Shown: positions 1 through 8,753 of the stretch, piece after piece
How the letters are laid out: every line of letters begins with the position of its first letter
Position numbering within the stretch: position 1 is the stretch's first letter
Position numbers and translations under genes: made by a program
NCBI RefSeq assembly: GCF_017873675.1
Contig: NZ_JAGGKK010000005.1
Location: forward strand, 62,001 to 126,000
DNA from: Virgibacillus litoralis
Lineage (GTDB): Bacteria; Bacillota; Bacilli; Bacillales; Amphibacillaceae
DNA: 64,000 nt
Reading direction: 5' to 3'
The notes under the pieces: generated by a model
The model's input: the letters and a program-made list of their open reading frames with translations, nothing else
The model's database searches: none
What the model was told of the DNA's origin: nothing

Positions 1-643
1 ATTTTTTAGCTTGCCAAGTAGAAAGCCCTTCTTCCTCAAGCTGTTCTGGATACACGGTTGGATCCGCCGCATCTTCGAAAGCCTTTCTTGTAAGCTGATT
101 AATTGCTCTGTGGTGTCCATGTTGAGTGTTTACATCTAAAAAGGATGTGAAGAGAATATCGGGTTTATAGGTTCTTATTCTATGAATAAAACGTTCGTAG
201 GTTTGGTCACTTCCCCACTTTTCTAACGTTTCATCCGGACTCTTAGAGAAACCAAAGTCATAAATAGGGTCACTAGTTGTTTGACTTAAATGAAATACAT
301 CAATACCAGTAATCTCGGAAGCTTCAATAAGCTCATTTGAACGGATTATCCCTAATCCATTACCCAGTTCCTTTCCTATTTCATTTTGTCCTCCTTCCCC
401 ACGGTTAGCGATAAGACTCGCAGTTCTTAATCCAAGTCCTCTTGAAAGGTATGCAAGAAGATGACTGCGCTCATCATCCGGGTGAGCACCAGTATTCATG
501 AAACTTAATGTAGTATCTAAAGGCTGCAATGTATTCCAGAGTTCAACATCATGTTCAACTTTTTCTTCCCCCACTGTTTTCATAGGTGTCAATAGTGGGA
601 TGAGTAAAAATAGAATTAAAAACAAATAAATAATTTTCTTCAT
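1..643 (-). CDS. PIG-L family deacetylase (LmbE-like), partial
   Basis: The gene starts at 643 on the minus strand and runs off the left edge, so its C-terminus is missing. The first ~20 residues are a Lys-Lys start plus a hydrophobic stretch, which looks like a secretion signal or membrane anchor. About residues 37-44 hold the family signature GAHPDDE, the zinc-binding Asp/His site of PIG-L/LmbE N-acetyl-sugar deacetylases, followed by an N-x-GEGGQNE segment typical of the family. Such enzymes remove acetyl groups from GlcNAc-type conjugates; an exported member might act on cell-wall or environmental sugars. The start follows GGGAGAAATACC. Family is secure; substrate unknown. Confidence 0.85.
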   Translation of the reverse strand, partial: MKKIIYLFLILFLLIPLLTPMKTVGEEKVEHDVELWNTLQPLDTTLSFMNTGAHPDDERSHLLAYLSRGLGLRTASLIANRGEGGQNEIGKELGNGLGIIRSNELIEASEITGIDVFHLSQTTSDPIYDFGFSKSPDETLEKWGSDQTYERFIHRIRTYKPDILFTSFLDVNTQHGHHRAINQLTRKAFEDAADPTVYPEQLEEEGLSTWQAKK

Positions 644-772
644 GGTATTTCTCCCTTCATGTTTCTGATACAGTGACAGGTTTACTTACCAAATACTTAT
701 TTATCTTCATGTTAGTATCTTAAATACGATCACCTCCTAAATTTAATTGATATATACTTAATATCTTAAGTT

Positions 773-785
773 AGTAAAGTTTACT
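773..785. promoter_or_regulatory. Palindromic operator-like site upstream of the PIG-L gene
   Basis: AGTAAAGTTTACT is a perfect 6+1+6 palindrome. The 13-mer GTTTACTTACCAA begins within it (779-791) and is repeated exactly at 680-692, nearer the PIG-L start. Repeated operator half-sites in front of a gene suggest binding by a GntR- or LacI-like repressor, but no regulator gene is visible nearby. The stretch 644-1435 holds no convincing gene. Confidence 0.4.
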
Positions 786-1263
786 TACCAACTCGAGACA
801 CACCACAAATGAAATCCCTTTCATTTGTGAAAGTGAAATCTAATTTGCTGAAATTTAATATATTCTTATATTTATCTTCTCTATCTATATTTCACCACCG
901 TTTACATGCTTATCTGGATAAGAAAAAACATTCTTTCTTGCACGCAAGGAAGTAACAGATGAAATATTAACAAATTATTTAAAATAGTTTGTCATTTATT
1001 GTTAAAAATACCATATTTATGTCTTCTAGTATATAATCCATTATTACTATTTCATATTATCTAAGAATGCTTCAAATGAGTCTTAAGTACTTAATTTATG
1101 CTGACAAAATTCCAATTATATAATGTAAAAGACTAAAGAATAGGTGCTAAAAATAAGCTAGAAATTCATACTCACCACACCAAAAACGCTGTGGAACTTT
1201 TAGATCCACTTAGGGTGCAATTTTGAAAAACAGTATCTGCCTAAACTAAATCGAATCTCACAT

Positions 1264-1377
1264 AAAAAAAATGGCACCTGGATAGAAAAAATTAAATTTT
1301 TCTTTCCTAATGCCACTTTTTCAGCTTTAGAAACAATAGTACTTAAAAGAAAGGTATTTTCTGCTTTAGCAGAAAAT
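1264..1377. repeat. Dispersed palindromic module, copy 1
   Basis: Two parts are visible. An inverted pair AAATGGCA ... TGCCACTTTTT lies at about 1268-1320. The palindrome ATTTTCTGCTTTAGCAGAAA(AT) is at 1356-1377. The linker, including ATAGTACTTAAAAGAAAG, is almost identical to 46915-46933, where the same two parts occur in the same order. A homologous ~110 bp unit far away in the window indicates a dispersed intergenic repeat family rather than a gene-specific terminator. It could still terminate transcription coming from the gene at 1436-2623. Confidence 0.65.
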
Positions 1378-1435
1378 CAACATTTCTTGGTGAGTTGGAT
1401 GCAAGCTGAGAGGTTACAGTACGAGTGACCCCCCA

Positions 1436-2623
1436 CTACATTCCCGACAACTCACTCGCATCCAAAATACCCATCGCATAAACTAAAATCACAGCAAGCA
1501 ATATAGCCAAAGCTAAATACAGAACAAGTGACTTAACTTTTGTTCCAACCGAGGTTTGGTAGTATGCTTTTACACGTTTAACCTCTTTTCTAATCTCCAT
1601 AAGTTGGTATTCATTTTTGTGGTAAATACTTTCTACTATTGAATCGAGATGGCTAGCCGGGTCCACCTCCAGTGTATCCTCTCTAATGTTCATTTCGTTT
1701 AGAATTCTTTTTAAAATGTGTTTCTCTGCCTTGTTCTTTTTAATTTCCGTACGCTTCTTTTCCTGTAAAACCGGAAAGGTAAAGCCCTCATTATTTTGCA
1801 GATAACGATTAACTTCATCTTTTCGATCTTTGATTTTAATAAATAAGGAAGTAAATTGATTTGCTGTTATTTCGGAATGACCAAAATCGCGTGACCTATT
1901 TTCAGCTAAAAAGCGAAACTCCTTATTTAGTTCAGTCAAAACATTCTCTTCATGCTTCATGATTTCCGTGTCTCTATCCTTCTTGAATTGTTTCCACCAT
2001 GTCACGAGTCCAAAAATAAATATTAAAATTAGGATGGGATCTGGTGAGATAAAAAGTATCGGAATTAGAACTAACAGCCCAACTAACCATATATTCGGTG
2101 ACAATACACTCACAATCCGTCCACCATCAAGTGGGGATACCGGAAATAGGTTGAATAAATTAATAAGTGCACCAAGCTGAATGACAAGAGCCCAGTAAGG
2201 ATCCCCTGTTGTCGTATATAGTGCAAATGCTGGAAGAATGGATATTAATCCAGCTAAAGGACCACCATACGCCACAAAAAATTCTGTTTTAGCATTGTCG
2301 ATTTTTTTAGGGTCTATCCCAATTGCAGCCCCTAAGAATGGGATAAAAACTGCAGGACTTGTTGGAATGTTTTTCATCTTTGCTGCAACAAGGTGCCCCA
2401 TCTCGTGAATAAATATTAAGTAAACAAGTGCGATTGCAAATTTCCATCCAAAAAATATCGCATATGCCCAAAGTGATACAAACATTGAAGCTAGCGTAGC
2501 AAATTTCCCAACCTTGAGTAAGACTAGCAGCCATTTTGCTTTGGTTAATAAGAAGACTCCAATTACGGCTAGCCATCCCCAGTAACTTTTATTTTTATTT
2601 TGTTTAGCAGTTGTTGCCATCAT
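1436..2623 (-). CDS. Site-2 protease family (M50) membrane metalloprotease
   Basis: The 395-residue protein has hydrophobic segments across its first ~215 residues and a single C-terminal membrane segment. The zinc-site motif HEMGH (about residues 74-78) and the second motif NLFPVSPLDGGR (about 158-169, containing the metal-ligand Asp) are both present, so the enzyme should be active. Between them and the last helix lies a ~150-residue charged, probably cytosolic, helical region that is unusual for small SpoIVFB-like proteases. The start follows GAGGGGATTT. S2P enzymes cut membrane-embedded substrates such as anti-sigma factors; no partner is encoded next to it. Confidence 0.85.
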   Translation of the reverse strand: MMATTAKQNKNKSYWGWLAVIGVFLLTKAKWLLVLLKVGKFATLASMFVSLWAYAIFFGWKFAIALVYLIFIHEMGHLVAAKMKNIPTSPAVFIPFLGAAIGIDPKKIDNAKTEFFVAYGGPLAGLISILPAFALYTTTGDPYWALVIQLGALINLFNLFPVSPLDGGRIVSVLSPNIWLVGLLVLIPILFISPDPILILIFIFGLVTWWKQFKKDRDTEIMKHEENVLTELNKEFRFLAENRSRDFGHSEITANQFTSLFIKIKDRKDEVNRYLQNNEGFTFPVLQEKKRTEIKKNKAEKHILKRILNEMNIREDTLEVDPASHLDSIVESIYHKNEYQLMEIRKEVKRVKAYYQTSVGTKVKSLVLYLALAILLAVILVYAMGILDASELSGM

Positions 2624-2666
2624 AAATCCCCTCTATCCATTGTTGCTCTCATCTATATTAGCAAGT

Positions 2667-2903
2667 TTAACATAAACTTATTTTTGGGTGTTTTATATTT
2701 TTAATTAACTGATTAACTAAAGGGTGGAGCGATCCTTTAGAGGCATTTTCCAGTTCTTTAACGGCTTTATTCTGAGCAACCGCCCAGATCTTCACATCAA
2801 TTCCACGACCTTCCGCTTCCTCCTCCATTTTTTTAACTAATAGACTTGTAGACATTCCTGATGAACATGCTAATAAATATGTTTCATAATAGTTCCTCCC
2901 CAT
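2667..2903 (-). pseudogene. PTS lactose/cellobiose-type IIB remnant
   Basis: The frame contains the IIB phosphocysteine loop (LLACSSGMSTSLLV) and the family continuation up to WAVAQNKAV, then diverges into ~30 unrelated residues and stops at 78 residues instead of ~100. The natural start is also broken. GGGAGG precedes an ATG at 2887 followed by AAA CAT, but one base, probably a T in a T run, is missing, so that ATG reaches a stop after five codons. The longer in-frame start at 2903 lies in the RBS region. I infer a decayed gene with a 5' frameshift and a lost 3' half. No IIA or IIC partner is nearby. Confidence 0.7.
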
Positions 2904-2938
2904 AGGCTTGTTTATCTTGAAGTAATTTCATTATAATT

Positions 2939-2952
2939 TAAAAGCGCTTACA
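2939..2952. promoter_or_regulatory. cre site (CcpA) upstream of PTS IIB remnant
   Basis: TAAAAGCGCTTACA matches the cre consensus TGWAANCGNTNWCA at 13 of 14 positions. It lies ~50 bp upstream of the ancestral ATG of the broken IIB gene, so the promoter of the old sugar operon seems to have outlived the gene. Confidence 0.6.
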
Positions 2953-3023
2953 TGTAGATACAATGTATTTCCGTTGATAGTAGGAAATATTTATTTTTGG
3001 ATTTGCTTTTGGCAGAAAGGATT

Positions 3024-3077
3024 AAAAAAGGTTAGGAACCTGAGCGGACATTATCCGCGTAGTTCCTAACCTTTTAA
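3024..3077 (-). terminator. Rho-independent terminator of the GH97 gene
   Basis: AAAAGGTTAGGAAC and GTTCCTAACCTTTT form a perfect long stem with a second small GCGGA/TCCGC hairpin in the loop. On the minus strand the stem is followed by a T run. It sits ~70 bp past the GH97 stop codon. Confidence 0.8.
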
Positions 3078-3148
3078 TGCACAAAGATTAACCGGTAGAA
3101 AGTTCTTGCCTAGTTAATAGTAGCTACCATATTGGCAGCTTAATAACT

Positions 3149-6100
3149 TTAATTAGTCTCAATCAAAGTTAATGTCACATTATCAATCTGCAAATTAGTA
3201 TTACCAGGTGCTTCCTGATAAAAAGCAATTTCCAGGGTTCCGTTGGTCACCTGCACAGTTCCACTTATCTCTTTGTACTCTGGTCCATGAGCAATATCAG
3301 TGTATACAGGGTCTCCTCCATAACCTGATAATTCCATTCTGCTTAGATCAGCAGTCCCGGTATTTTGCTTAACCATTGCACTCACGGTATACGTACCATT
3401 TTCGAGTTCAGTTATTGTTTGTGAAACCTCTGCAGTATATGGATTAGAACTCCATATCCAATACTTACTGCCTTCATATGCATCGTTACTGTCTACACCA
3501 CCAGATGCATTACCTGTCAACGTCCATCCAGTTGTTCCATCTTCAAAATCTCCGTTGATCAATTTTAAAGTTGGATCATCATAGCCTGGTACCTCTACGT
3601 CCGGCTTATCTTCCCCTTCTACAAATATCTCCAACGGGGTGACTGGCCCAGCATAAAGACCGCCACCACCTGTTCCATCAAAAACTCTTATACTAATAAC
3701 ATTTTCTTCACCATATTGGATGGCTTCTGCAGGGATAACATATTCTCTATCCGCTTCCCATGCAGTGACCATCCCTTCTTCCCCTTCTCCTGTTGGGAAC
3801 GTTCCGGTTTGGCCAATCTTATGTCCGTTGAAGTATGTTGTGTCTACATCATCAATCTTTCCCAATCTTACTTTTAATGAATGACCTTCCCATTCTGCAG
3901 GAATGTCGATTGTTTTTCTGTACCATCCATATACACTGTTATCTGTATAGTTAGAGTGTTCCTCCCAGCTTGATGGAAGGTTTACTGTTTCCCAATCGCT
4001 ATCATCAAAATCTTCTTCTTTCCAGCTAGGATCGTCTCCTTTTTGGAATAACCATTCCCCTGCCATTTCAATAGAAGGTAATCCTATCGTTTTTGTAAGG
4101 TCACCTAAGGAAACTTCGAAAATGCCAACAGTTTCTGTAAGCTGATAAGTAAGCTTCACTTCTACGCTTGCTCCTCCTGCCTGTGCAGGCACTTCTACTG
4201 TTTCACTTTTTACAACCTCGCCATTCACATATAATGGCACCTCTGTTTCTCCTGCATAGCTCCCATAGTTAACTACATCGGCTGTTGCTGTAATTGTTTG
4301 ACCTTCTAACAATACATCTAAATTGTAATAATCAAATGTTGGTTCTTTTTCATTAACCGTTACTTGTTGTGTATTTAGTCCATTTACACCGAATTCATAA
4401 TCACCTGCTTCAAACAGTTTTTTGTAGGTTAAGCTTACCTCCTTGGTACTTCTAGGAGCAACCCTTACAAACTTTTCATCTACCTTTTCCCCATCAATTT
4501 TCAATTCCAATTGTTTAGCGGCAATTACATTTCCTTTATTTCTAACGTTGACTTTCACTGCAAATTCATCATTGGATTGAATAGACTTAGCAAAATCTTC
4601 ATAGGAAACTTTCACTTTTTGTTTCTTGTAATTCGGAAATTTTGCTAGTTCCTTTTCAGATGCCGGATAAATTCTAACTGCTTGCCCGCCACCTGCTGCA
4701 AGGGAAGCAGTTAAGGTGTCATTCGACTTTACAATTACTTTATTTATAGAGACCGATGTTGGATTCGTTACCAAATCTGCGTCAGGACCATCAGAATAAA
4801 TTTCAGCTACATATTGTTCACCTTTATCCAGGAAGTCCAGGGCTATATCCAAATTTCTCGCGTTTTCATCTGTGATACTTCCGATATACCATTCTTCTCC
4901 ACTGCGACGGATAATACTGGCATAATCTCCAATTGCAGCGTCTGGAACGATGATATCATCCCATGTTACCGGGACGTCCTTAATAAACTGAAATTCTGGT
5001 AAAATATTTCCATCCTCATCCTTGTAGTTTTCTGGTAAATCCGCAACCATCTGTGTTCCACTGGAAATGGTTACATATAAGGCTAGTTGTTTAGCTCGTG
5101 TTGTATGGACACGTGTATTCGCATGTGATATTTCAACATCAAAAATTCCTGGTGTAAAATCAATAGGTCCACCCATCATTCTAGTGAATGGAAGAATTGT
5201 TGCATGTTCAGGAGGATTTGTATCGTCGCTAAAGGCACTATATTCCATTCCACTAACACCTTCACGACTCATCCAGTTCGGATAGGTACGTTCAAGGCCT
5301 GTACCTTTAATTGGTTCGTGGGTATCAATCATAATCTGATGTTCGGCCGCTCTTTTCACAGCATCTAAGTAATGATTAACTATATATTGACCATGATGAC
5401 GCTGCCCCTCTGGATTATGGATTCCATTGTCAGCAACATATCCACTTTTAATGGCATGAATCCCTAACTCTTGATAAAAATCATAGGCTTCACCCATTTG
5501 ATTCTCGTAATTCACGATATCTCCTGATGTTTCGTTATGCATAATATAAGAGACATCTTTATTTTGCGCATACTCGACAACCTCTTTTAAATCATAGTCG
5601 GGATAAGATTTAGTGAAATTAAATTGATCTCCATTTTCAATCCAATTCCCATCCCAGCCAATGTTCCATCCTTCGACTAATAGACCGATATTTTGGTTTT
5701 CCGTATCAAGATAGTTGTGGGCGAAATCAATATATTCTTTTGCATGTTCTGTTGTAGCACCATGCTTTGGACCTGATGCCCATGTTGATTTGCCACTAAT
5801 CATTTCCCACCAAACCCCTACATATTTCATTGGCTCAATCCATGAAGTATCCTCTAGAGCATTCGGCTCATTTAGATTTAAAACCATATCTGATTCAACA
5901 AGATCACCAGCGTTTTCTCCAACTTGAATGGTCCTCCACGGCGTTTCTATTGGGAATGAATCCTTTTTAACCTTTGTACCATCTGGCCATGGTGCTAAGT
6001 GACTTTCTAATGTATTTTCTTTTCCATCTACTGCTTTTAGAGCCATACCCGCGTAATCTATTAAAGCAGCCTCATGAACAGTAAGGTGTATCCCTTCTGG

Positions 6101-6748
6101 TGTCTTCATAGTAAAAGGAGTACTAACTTCTTGAACTTGACTTAATGGAGTTTGTTTATAGTTATATTCATAACTATCCCAGTCATTCGGAATCCACCAG
6201 GAAGTATTATTACTTGATAATTGAAATTCCGTTTCCTCTGATGTTATTTCTATATGTTCACTACTAAAACCATCTTGTTCTGGCAGGACATATTTAAACC
6301 CTAACCCCTCATCAAAAACTCTAAAGATAAGGTTCAATTTTCTATGTGGTTCTTCTTCCTCCTGCAGATAAACTGTTAATTCTTCATAATGGTTTTTTAT
6401 CTCGCTTTTTTCACCCCATTGAGGCTCCCAGGTTTTGTTAAAACTATTAGTAGTAGTTTTTATGATTTTAAAGTTATTTTTTAAGGGTAATTGTTCTTTA
6501 AACTCAAATCCTAAAGTTGAGGAATCAACAAGATTAACCCCGTTATAGGAAAGCTGATAACTTGGCGCTCCCTTATCAGTTAGTTGAAAATCCAGGTTTA
6601 CCTTGCCATCAGGTGAGCCTACCTGGGCGGTCATCTCCTGTTCACTTTCCACTTCGGCACTTACTTGTACAACCGTTGCCATGGAAAAAGCTAGTATTAA
6701 ACTTAGCATCAGGTAAAATTTCCGTATTACTTTATCTTTATTTCCCAT
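3149..6748 (-). CDS. Secreted multidomain glycoside hydrolase family 97 (alpha-glucosidase type)
   Basis: Start chosen at 6748 because AAAAGGAGGAAAAGT directly precedes this ATG; a longer frame begins at 6769. The protein has ~1199 residues. In order it carries a signal peptide ending near VSA, a GH97 beta-sandwich (to ~300), a catalytic barrel (~305-600), a short beta domain, two Ig/CARDB-like domains (~715-895), a GH2-like sugar-binding jelly roll (~905-1045) and a carbohydrate-binding-like domain (~1070-1200). Candidate acidic residues occur in HNETSG (~413), THEP (~485) and GMEY (~509). The last two are 24 apart, as I recall for E508/E532 of SusB, and the segment KSGY has Gly where retaining members have Asp, so an inverting mechanism is likely. 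SusB-like enzymes hydrolyse alpha-glucosides. There is no LPXTG anchor. A cre site upstream implies carbon catabolite repression. Confidence 0.88.
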   Translation of the reverse strand: MGNKDKVIRKFYLMLSLILAFSMATVVQVSAEVESEQEMTAQVGSPDGKVNLDFQLTDKGAPSYQLSYNGVNLVDSSTLGFEFKEQLPLKNNFKIIKTTTNSFNKTWEPQWGEKSEIKNHYEELTVYLQEEEEPHRKLNLIFRVFDEGLGFKYVLPEQDGFSSEHIEITSEETEFQLSSNNTSWWIPNDWDSYEYNYKQTPLSQVQEVSTPFTMKTPEGIHLTVHEAALIDYAGMALKAVDGKENTLESHLAPWPDGTKVKKDSFPIETPWRTIQVGENAGDLVESDMVLNLNEPNALEDTSWIEPMKYVGVWWEMISGKSTWASGPKHGATTEHAKEYIDFAHNYLDTENQNIGLLVEGWNIGWDGNWIENGDQFNFTKSYPDYDLKEVVEYAQNKDVSYIMHNETSGDIVNYENQMGEAYDFYQELGIHAIKSGYVADNGIHNPEGQRHHGQYIVNHYLDAVKRAAEHQIMIDTHEPIKGTGLERTYPNWMSREGVSGMEYSAFSDDTNPPEHATILPFTRMMGGPIDFTPGIFDVEISHANTRVHTTRAKQLALYVTISSGTQMVADLPENYKDEDGNILPEFQFIKDVPVTWDDIIVPDAAIGDYASIIRRSGEEWYIGSITDENARNLDIALDFLDKGEQYVAEIYSDGPDADLVTNPTSVSINKVIVKSNDTLTASLAAGGGQAVRIYPASEKELAKFPNYKKQKVKVSYEDFAKSIQSNDEFAVKVNVRNKGNVIAAKQLELKIDGEKVDEKFVRVAPRSTKEVSLTYKKLFEAGDYEFGVNGLNTQQVTVNEKEPTFDYYNLDVLLEGQTITATADVVNYGSYAGETEVPLYVNGEVVKSETVEVPAQAGGASVEVKLTYQLTETVGIFEVSLGDLTKTIGLPSIEMAGEWLFQKGDDPSWKEEDFDDSDWETVNLPSSWEEHSNYTDNSVYGWYRKTIDIPAEWEGHSLKVRLGKIDDVDTTYFNGHKIGQTGTFPTGEGEEGMVTAWEADREYVIPAEAIQYGEENVISIRVFDGTGGGGLYAGPVTPLEIFVEGEDKPDVEVPGYDDPTLKLINGDFEDGTTGWTLTGNASGGVDSNDAYEGSKYWIWSSNPYTAEVSQTITELENGTYTVSAMVKQNTGTADLSRMELSGYGGDPVYTDIAHGPEYKEISGTVQVTNGTLEIAFYQEAPGNTNLQIDNVTLTLIETN

Positions 6749-6837
6749 ACTTTTCCTCCTTTTAATCATTTTACTAGCTTGAAATTATCGTCAGACGCTT
6801 GACCGTTCTTCTAAAAAGTACTCCCTCCCTCATTATT

Positions 6838-6851
6838 AGAAAACGCTTACA
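6838..6851. promoter_or_regulatory. cre site (CcpA) upstream of GH97 gene
   Basis: AGAAAACGCTTACA matches the cre consensus at 13 of 14 positions and lies ~90 bp upstream of the chosen start. A CcpA-repressed glycosidase is expected physiology. Confidence 0.65.
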
Positions 6852-6934
6852 ATAATTTATTATACAGAAATTTCTAATTTTTTTAGTGATTAAAGTCTGT
6901 ACTTTCTTATGATTCTTATCAATTTTTTATTATG

Positions 6935-7046
6935 GGAATCAATTTCATAATTACTCTTTTGAGGGACAGGTTGAGCTTTTATTTTTGGTTTATTCAATTT
7001 CAACATTCTAGTAGTCGCGTTTCAGTGACCTCCTCCTGTCCCCCCG
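6935..7046. repeat. IS1182-type element end, degenerate copy
   Basis: The stretch containing ATCAATTTCATAATT ... AGTAGTCGCGTTTCAGTGACCTCCTCCTGTCCCC matches in order the outer end next to the IS1182 transposase remnant (21376-21443). I read it as an isolated IS terminus left by decay or deletion. It is just downstream of the sigma-factor gene. Confidence 0.5.
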
Positions 7047-7049
7047 AAT

Positions 7050-7610
7050 TCACGAGGGCCGATACAAACTCTCAAGATACTCCCCTTCATCCTTCAATTT
7101 CTTCCTTACCTCTCTCCCCCAGCTTTTCACGGCATCAAAGGACACACCTTCCAGCTGGGCAATCTCTTGCATTGACATCCCTTCAATGATAAAGAATTGC
7201 ACCCATTTCCATTGATTTTCACTTAGCTTTGATTTCACGCTTTCCCAAAAGGTATTATCCTCGATAGTGATACCATTCGGGTCGAACATTGGAAGTTTCA
7301 TTGTCCCGCAGCTGTTGCCATTATCTACTTCGCATATCTCTTTTTGATTAATTTTCTGTTCGTTATTGTCTTCTCTTGTTTTCATTCTGAGCATGTCGAT
7401 TAGGCGGTTGCGAATTGTGTAGTTGAAATAGGTTGCAAGTGGGCCTTTGTCCGGGTCGTATTTCTTGTAAGCCATCCACATCGCGTACAATCCTTCCACA
7501 TAGAATTCCCGATGCGGATCGTTAATTCCAAGCTTCAGCATATGATAATGGATCCTTCTTTCATTTTGCTCGAATATTTCTTCAAACGTCATACTCACCT
7601 TTTCAGTCAT
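7050..7610 (-). CDS. Sigma-70-like RNA polymerase sigma factor
   Basis: The 186-residue protein has a region-2-like N-terminal half (about 1-85, with HREFYVEGLYAMW and FNYTIRNRLID) and a C-terminal region-4 helix-turn-helix (about 135-175, GMSMQEIAQLEGVSFDAVKSW). This is the domain order of small sigma-70 family factors, with a ~40-residue Cys-containing linker between. The start follows GGGGGAGAAACA. No anti-sigma gene is adjacent. A decayed paralogue lies directly upstream in the same orientation, so the pair arose by tandem duplication. Target genes are unknown. Confidence 0.75.
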   Translation of the reverse strand: MTEKVSMTFEEIFEQNERRIHYHMLKLGINDPHREFYVEGLYAMWMAYKKYDPDKGPLATYFNYTIRNRLIDMLRMKTREDNNEQKINQKEICEVDNGNSCGTMKLPMFDPNGITIEDNTFWESVKSKLSENQWKWVQFFIIEGMSMQEIAQLEGVSFDAVKSWGREVRKKLKDEGEYLESLYRPS

Positions 7611-7764
7611 TGTTTCTCCCCCTAGTAACTATTGAATAGAGCAAGTCCACTAAATCTCATCCTATGTATCTCTCAATTTTCGCTGTAAAATAGGAAAATG
7701 TCCCTGTAATTGTGACATTCAGAATATCCCTCTATTCATTTGTATAATCGATAGAACTCTGAAA

Positions 7765-7800
7765 AAGGTGGCATTTAACTGAAAAAAATTATGTATGAAT
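7765..7800. repeat. GTGGCA-type element fragment upstream of sigma gene
   Basis: AAAAAGGTGGCATTTAACTG resembles AAAAGGTGGCATAACTTTG at 8567-8585, which lies at the matching place in front of the decayed paralogue, and also the GTGGCAT arms at 1268 and 46853. It seems to have been copied with the sigma-gene duplication. Confidence 0.4.
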
Positions 7801-7879
7801 TTTTTAGAAATAAACAAAACTGCCAGATCAACTAGTGAACAACCACCTCAGACCTAACAGTTTCTATGTTTTTATACTG

Positions 7880-8392
7880 CTTCAGCAAAACCTACACCCA
7901 AATTAAAAGCTAAAGAATGGTGGAATCTGACTCCAATTCCCCAGCTTTTCACTGTCTCTGTGGTTACGCTTTCATTTTTGCGACTTCCTTTAATGGGATT
8001 CCTCATAAAAACTCCCTCATTTCCATTGGTTTTCTAGCTTTTTCTTCAAGTTCTCCCAGAACATATCTGTGATTCCTGATTGATCTACCATTGGAAATTT
8101 CGTTCATCCGTGCCGATTGCTTTATCCGTGCTACATATTTCTTCTATGTTGTTACCTTCTCTTGTTTGTTTTTCAAATCAATGAGACGTTTATGAATTGT
8201 GTAGTTAAAGTAAGTTGCCAGTGGTCCTTTGTTTGGCTCGTATTTTTTGTATGCCATCCACAACTCATATAATCCTTCCACATAAAACTCCCGATGCGGA
8301 TTGTAGCTACCAAGCTTGTGCATATGGTAGTGAATTCTTTTTGCATTTTGCTTAAAGAATTCCTCAAATGTTACATTTTCTTTGTCGTTCAT
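7880..8392 (-). pseudogene. Decayed paralogue of the sigma-70-like gene
   Basis: The intact first part (8144-8392, 82 residues, start after AAAGGGGGTAAATCA) is ~70% identical by eye to the start of the gene at 7050-7610, including HREFYVEGLY and KGPLATYFNYTI. It then ends after LIDLKNKQEKVTT. Downstream to about 7880 the region-4 half is still recognisable in several frames: EICSTDKAIG, MFWENLKKKLE, ENQW and TTETVKSWG all align in order with the intact copy, with stops and frameshifts between. The 82-residue product lacks the DNA-binding region 4 and is unlikely to work as a sigma factor. Confidence 0.8.
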
Positions 8393-8655
8393 TGATTTAC
8401 CCCCTTTATTATTCTCTTATATAATAGAGTATGTTCACAAATTCGTCATCTATTTTTTTCCAATTTTAACTAAAAATTTAGCTTTTATTGAAAAAATGTC
8501 GAAAATTTGTAATATTTTACCGAAAAGTACGTCTATTTCAGCTATTTAATCGAAAAAGTCACATAAAAGGTGGCATAACTTTGAAAATATTAGTTTTTAT
8601 GGAATGACACCTCACCTCCAATTTCCACCTAAAAATTATTAAAGATTTTTTGACA

Positions 8656-8680
8656 AAATCCGGGAAGTGACAGGCACCCC
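8656..8680. repeat. Short dispersed repeat (CCGGGAAGTGACAGGCAC)
   Basis: ACAAAATCCGGGAAGTGACA is followed by GGCAC here, and the same block with one difference occurs at 18486-18510. Both are intergenic. This is a widespread type of short repeat in Bacillaceae; its origin is unclear. Confidence 0.5.
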
Positions 8681-8704
8681 CACACAAAAAAGCTTCCCAC
8701 ACCC

Positions 8705-8738
8705 AAAAAAAGCCCATCCCCTCGAAAGGGAATGAGCC
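8705..8738 (-). terminator. Terminator of mqo
   Basis: On the minus strand GGCTCATTCCC and GGGGATGGGC form a stem over a short TTCGA loop, followed by a run of seven T. It begins ~16 bp past the mqo stop codon. Confidence 0.85.
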
Positions 8739-8753
8739 TCATTCATTACTTGA

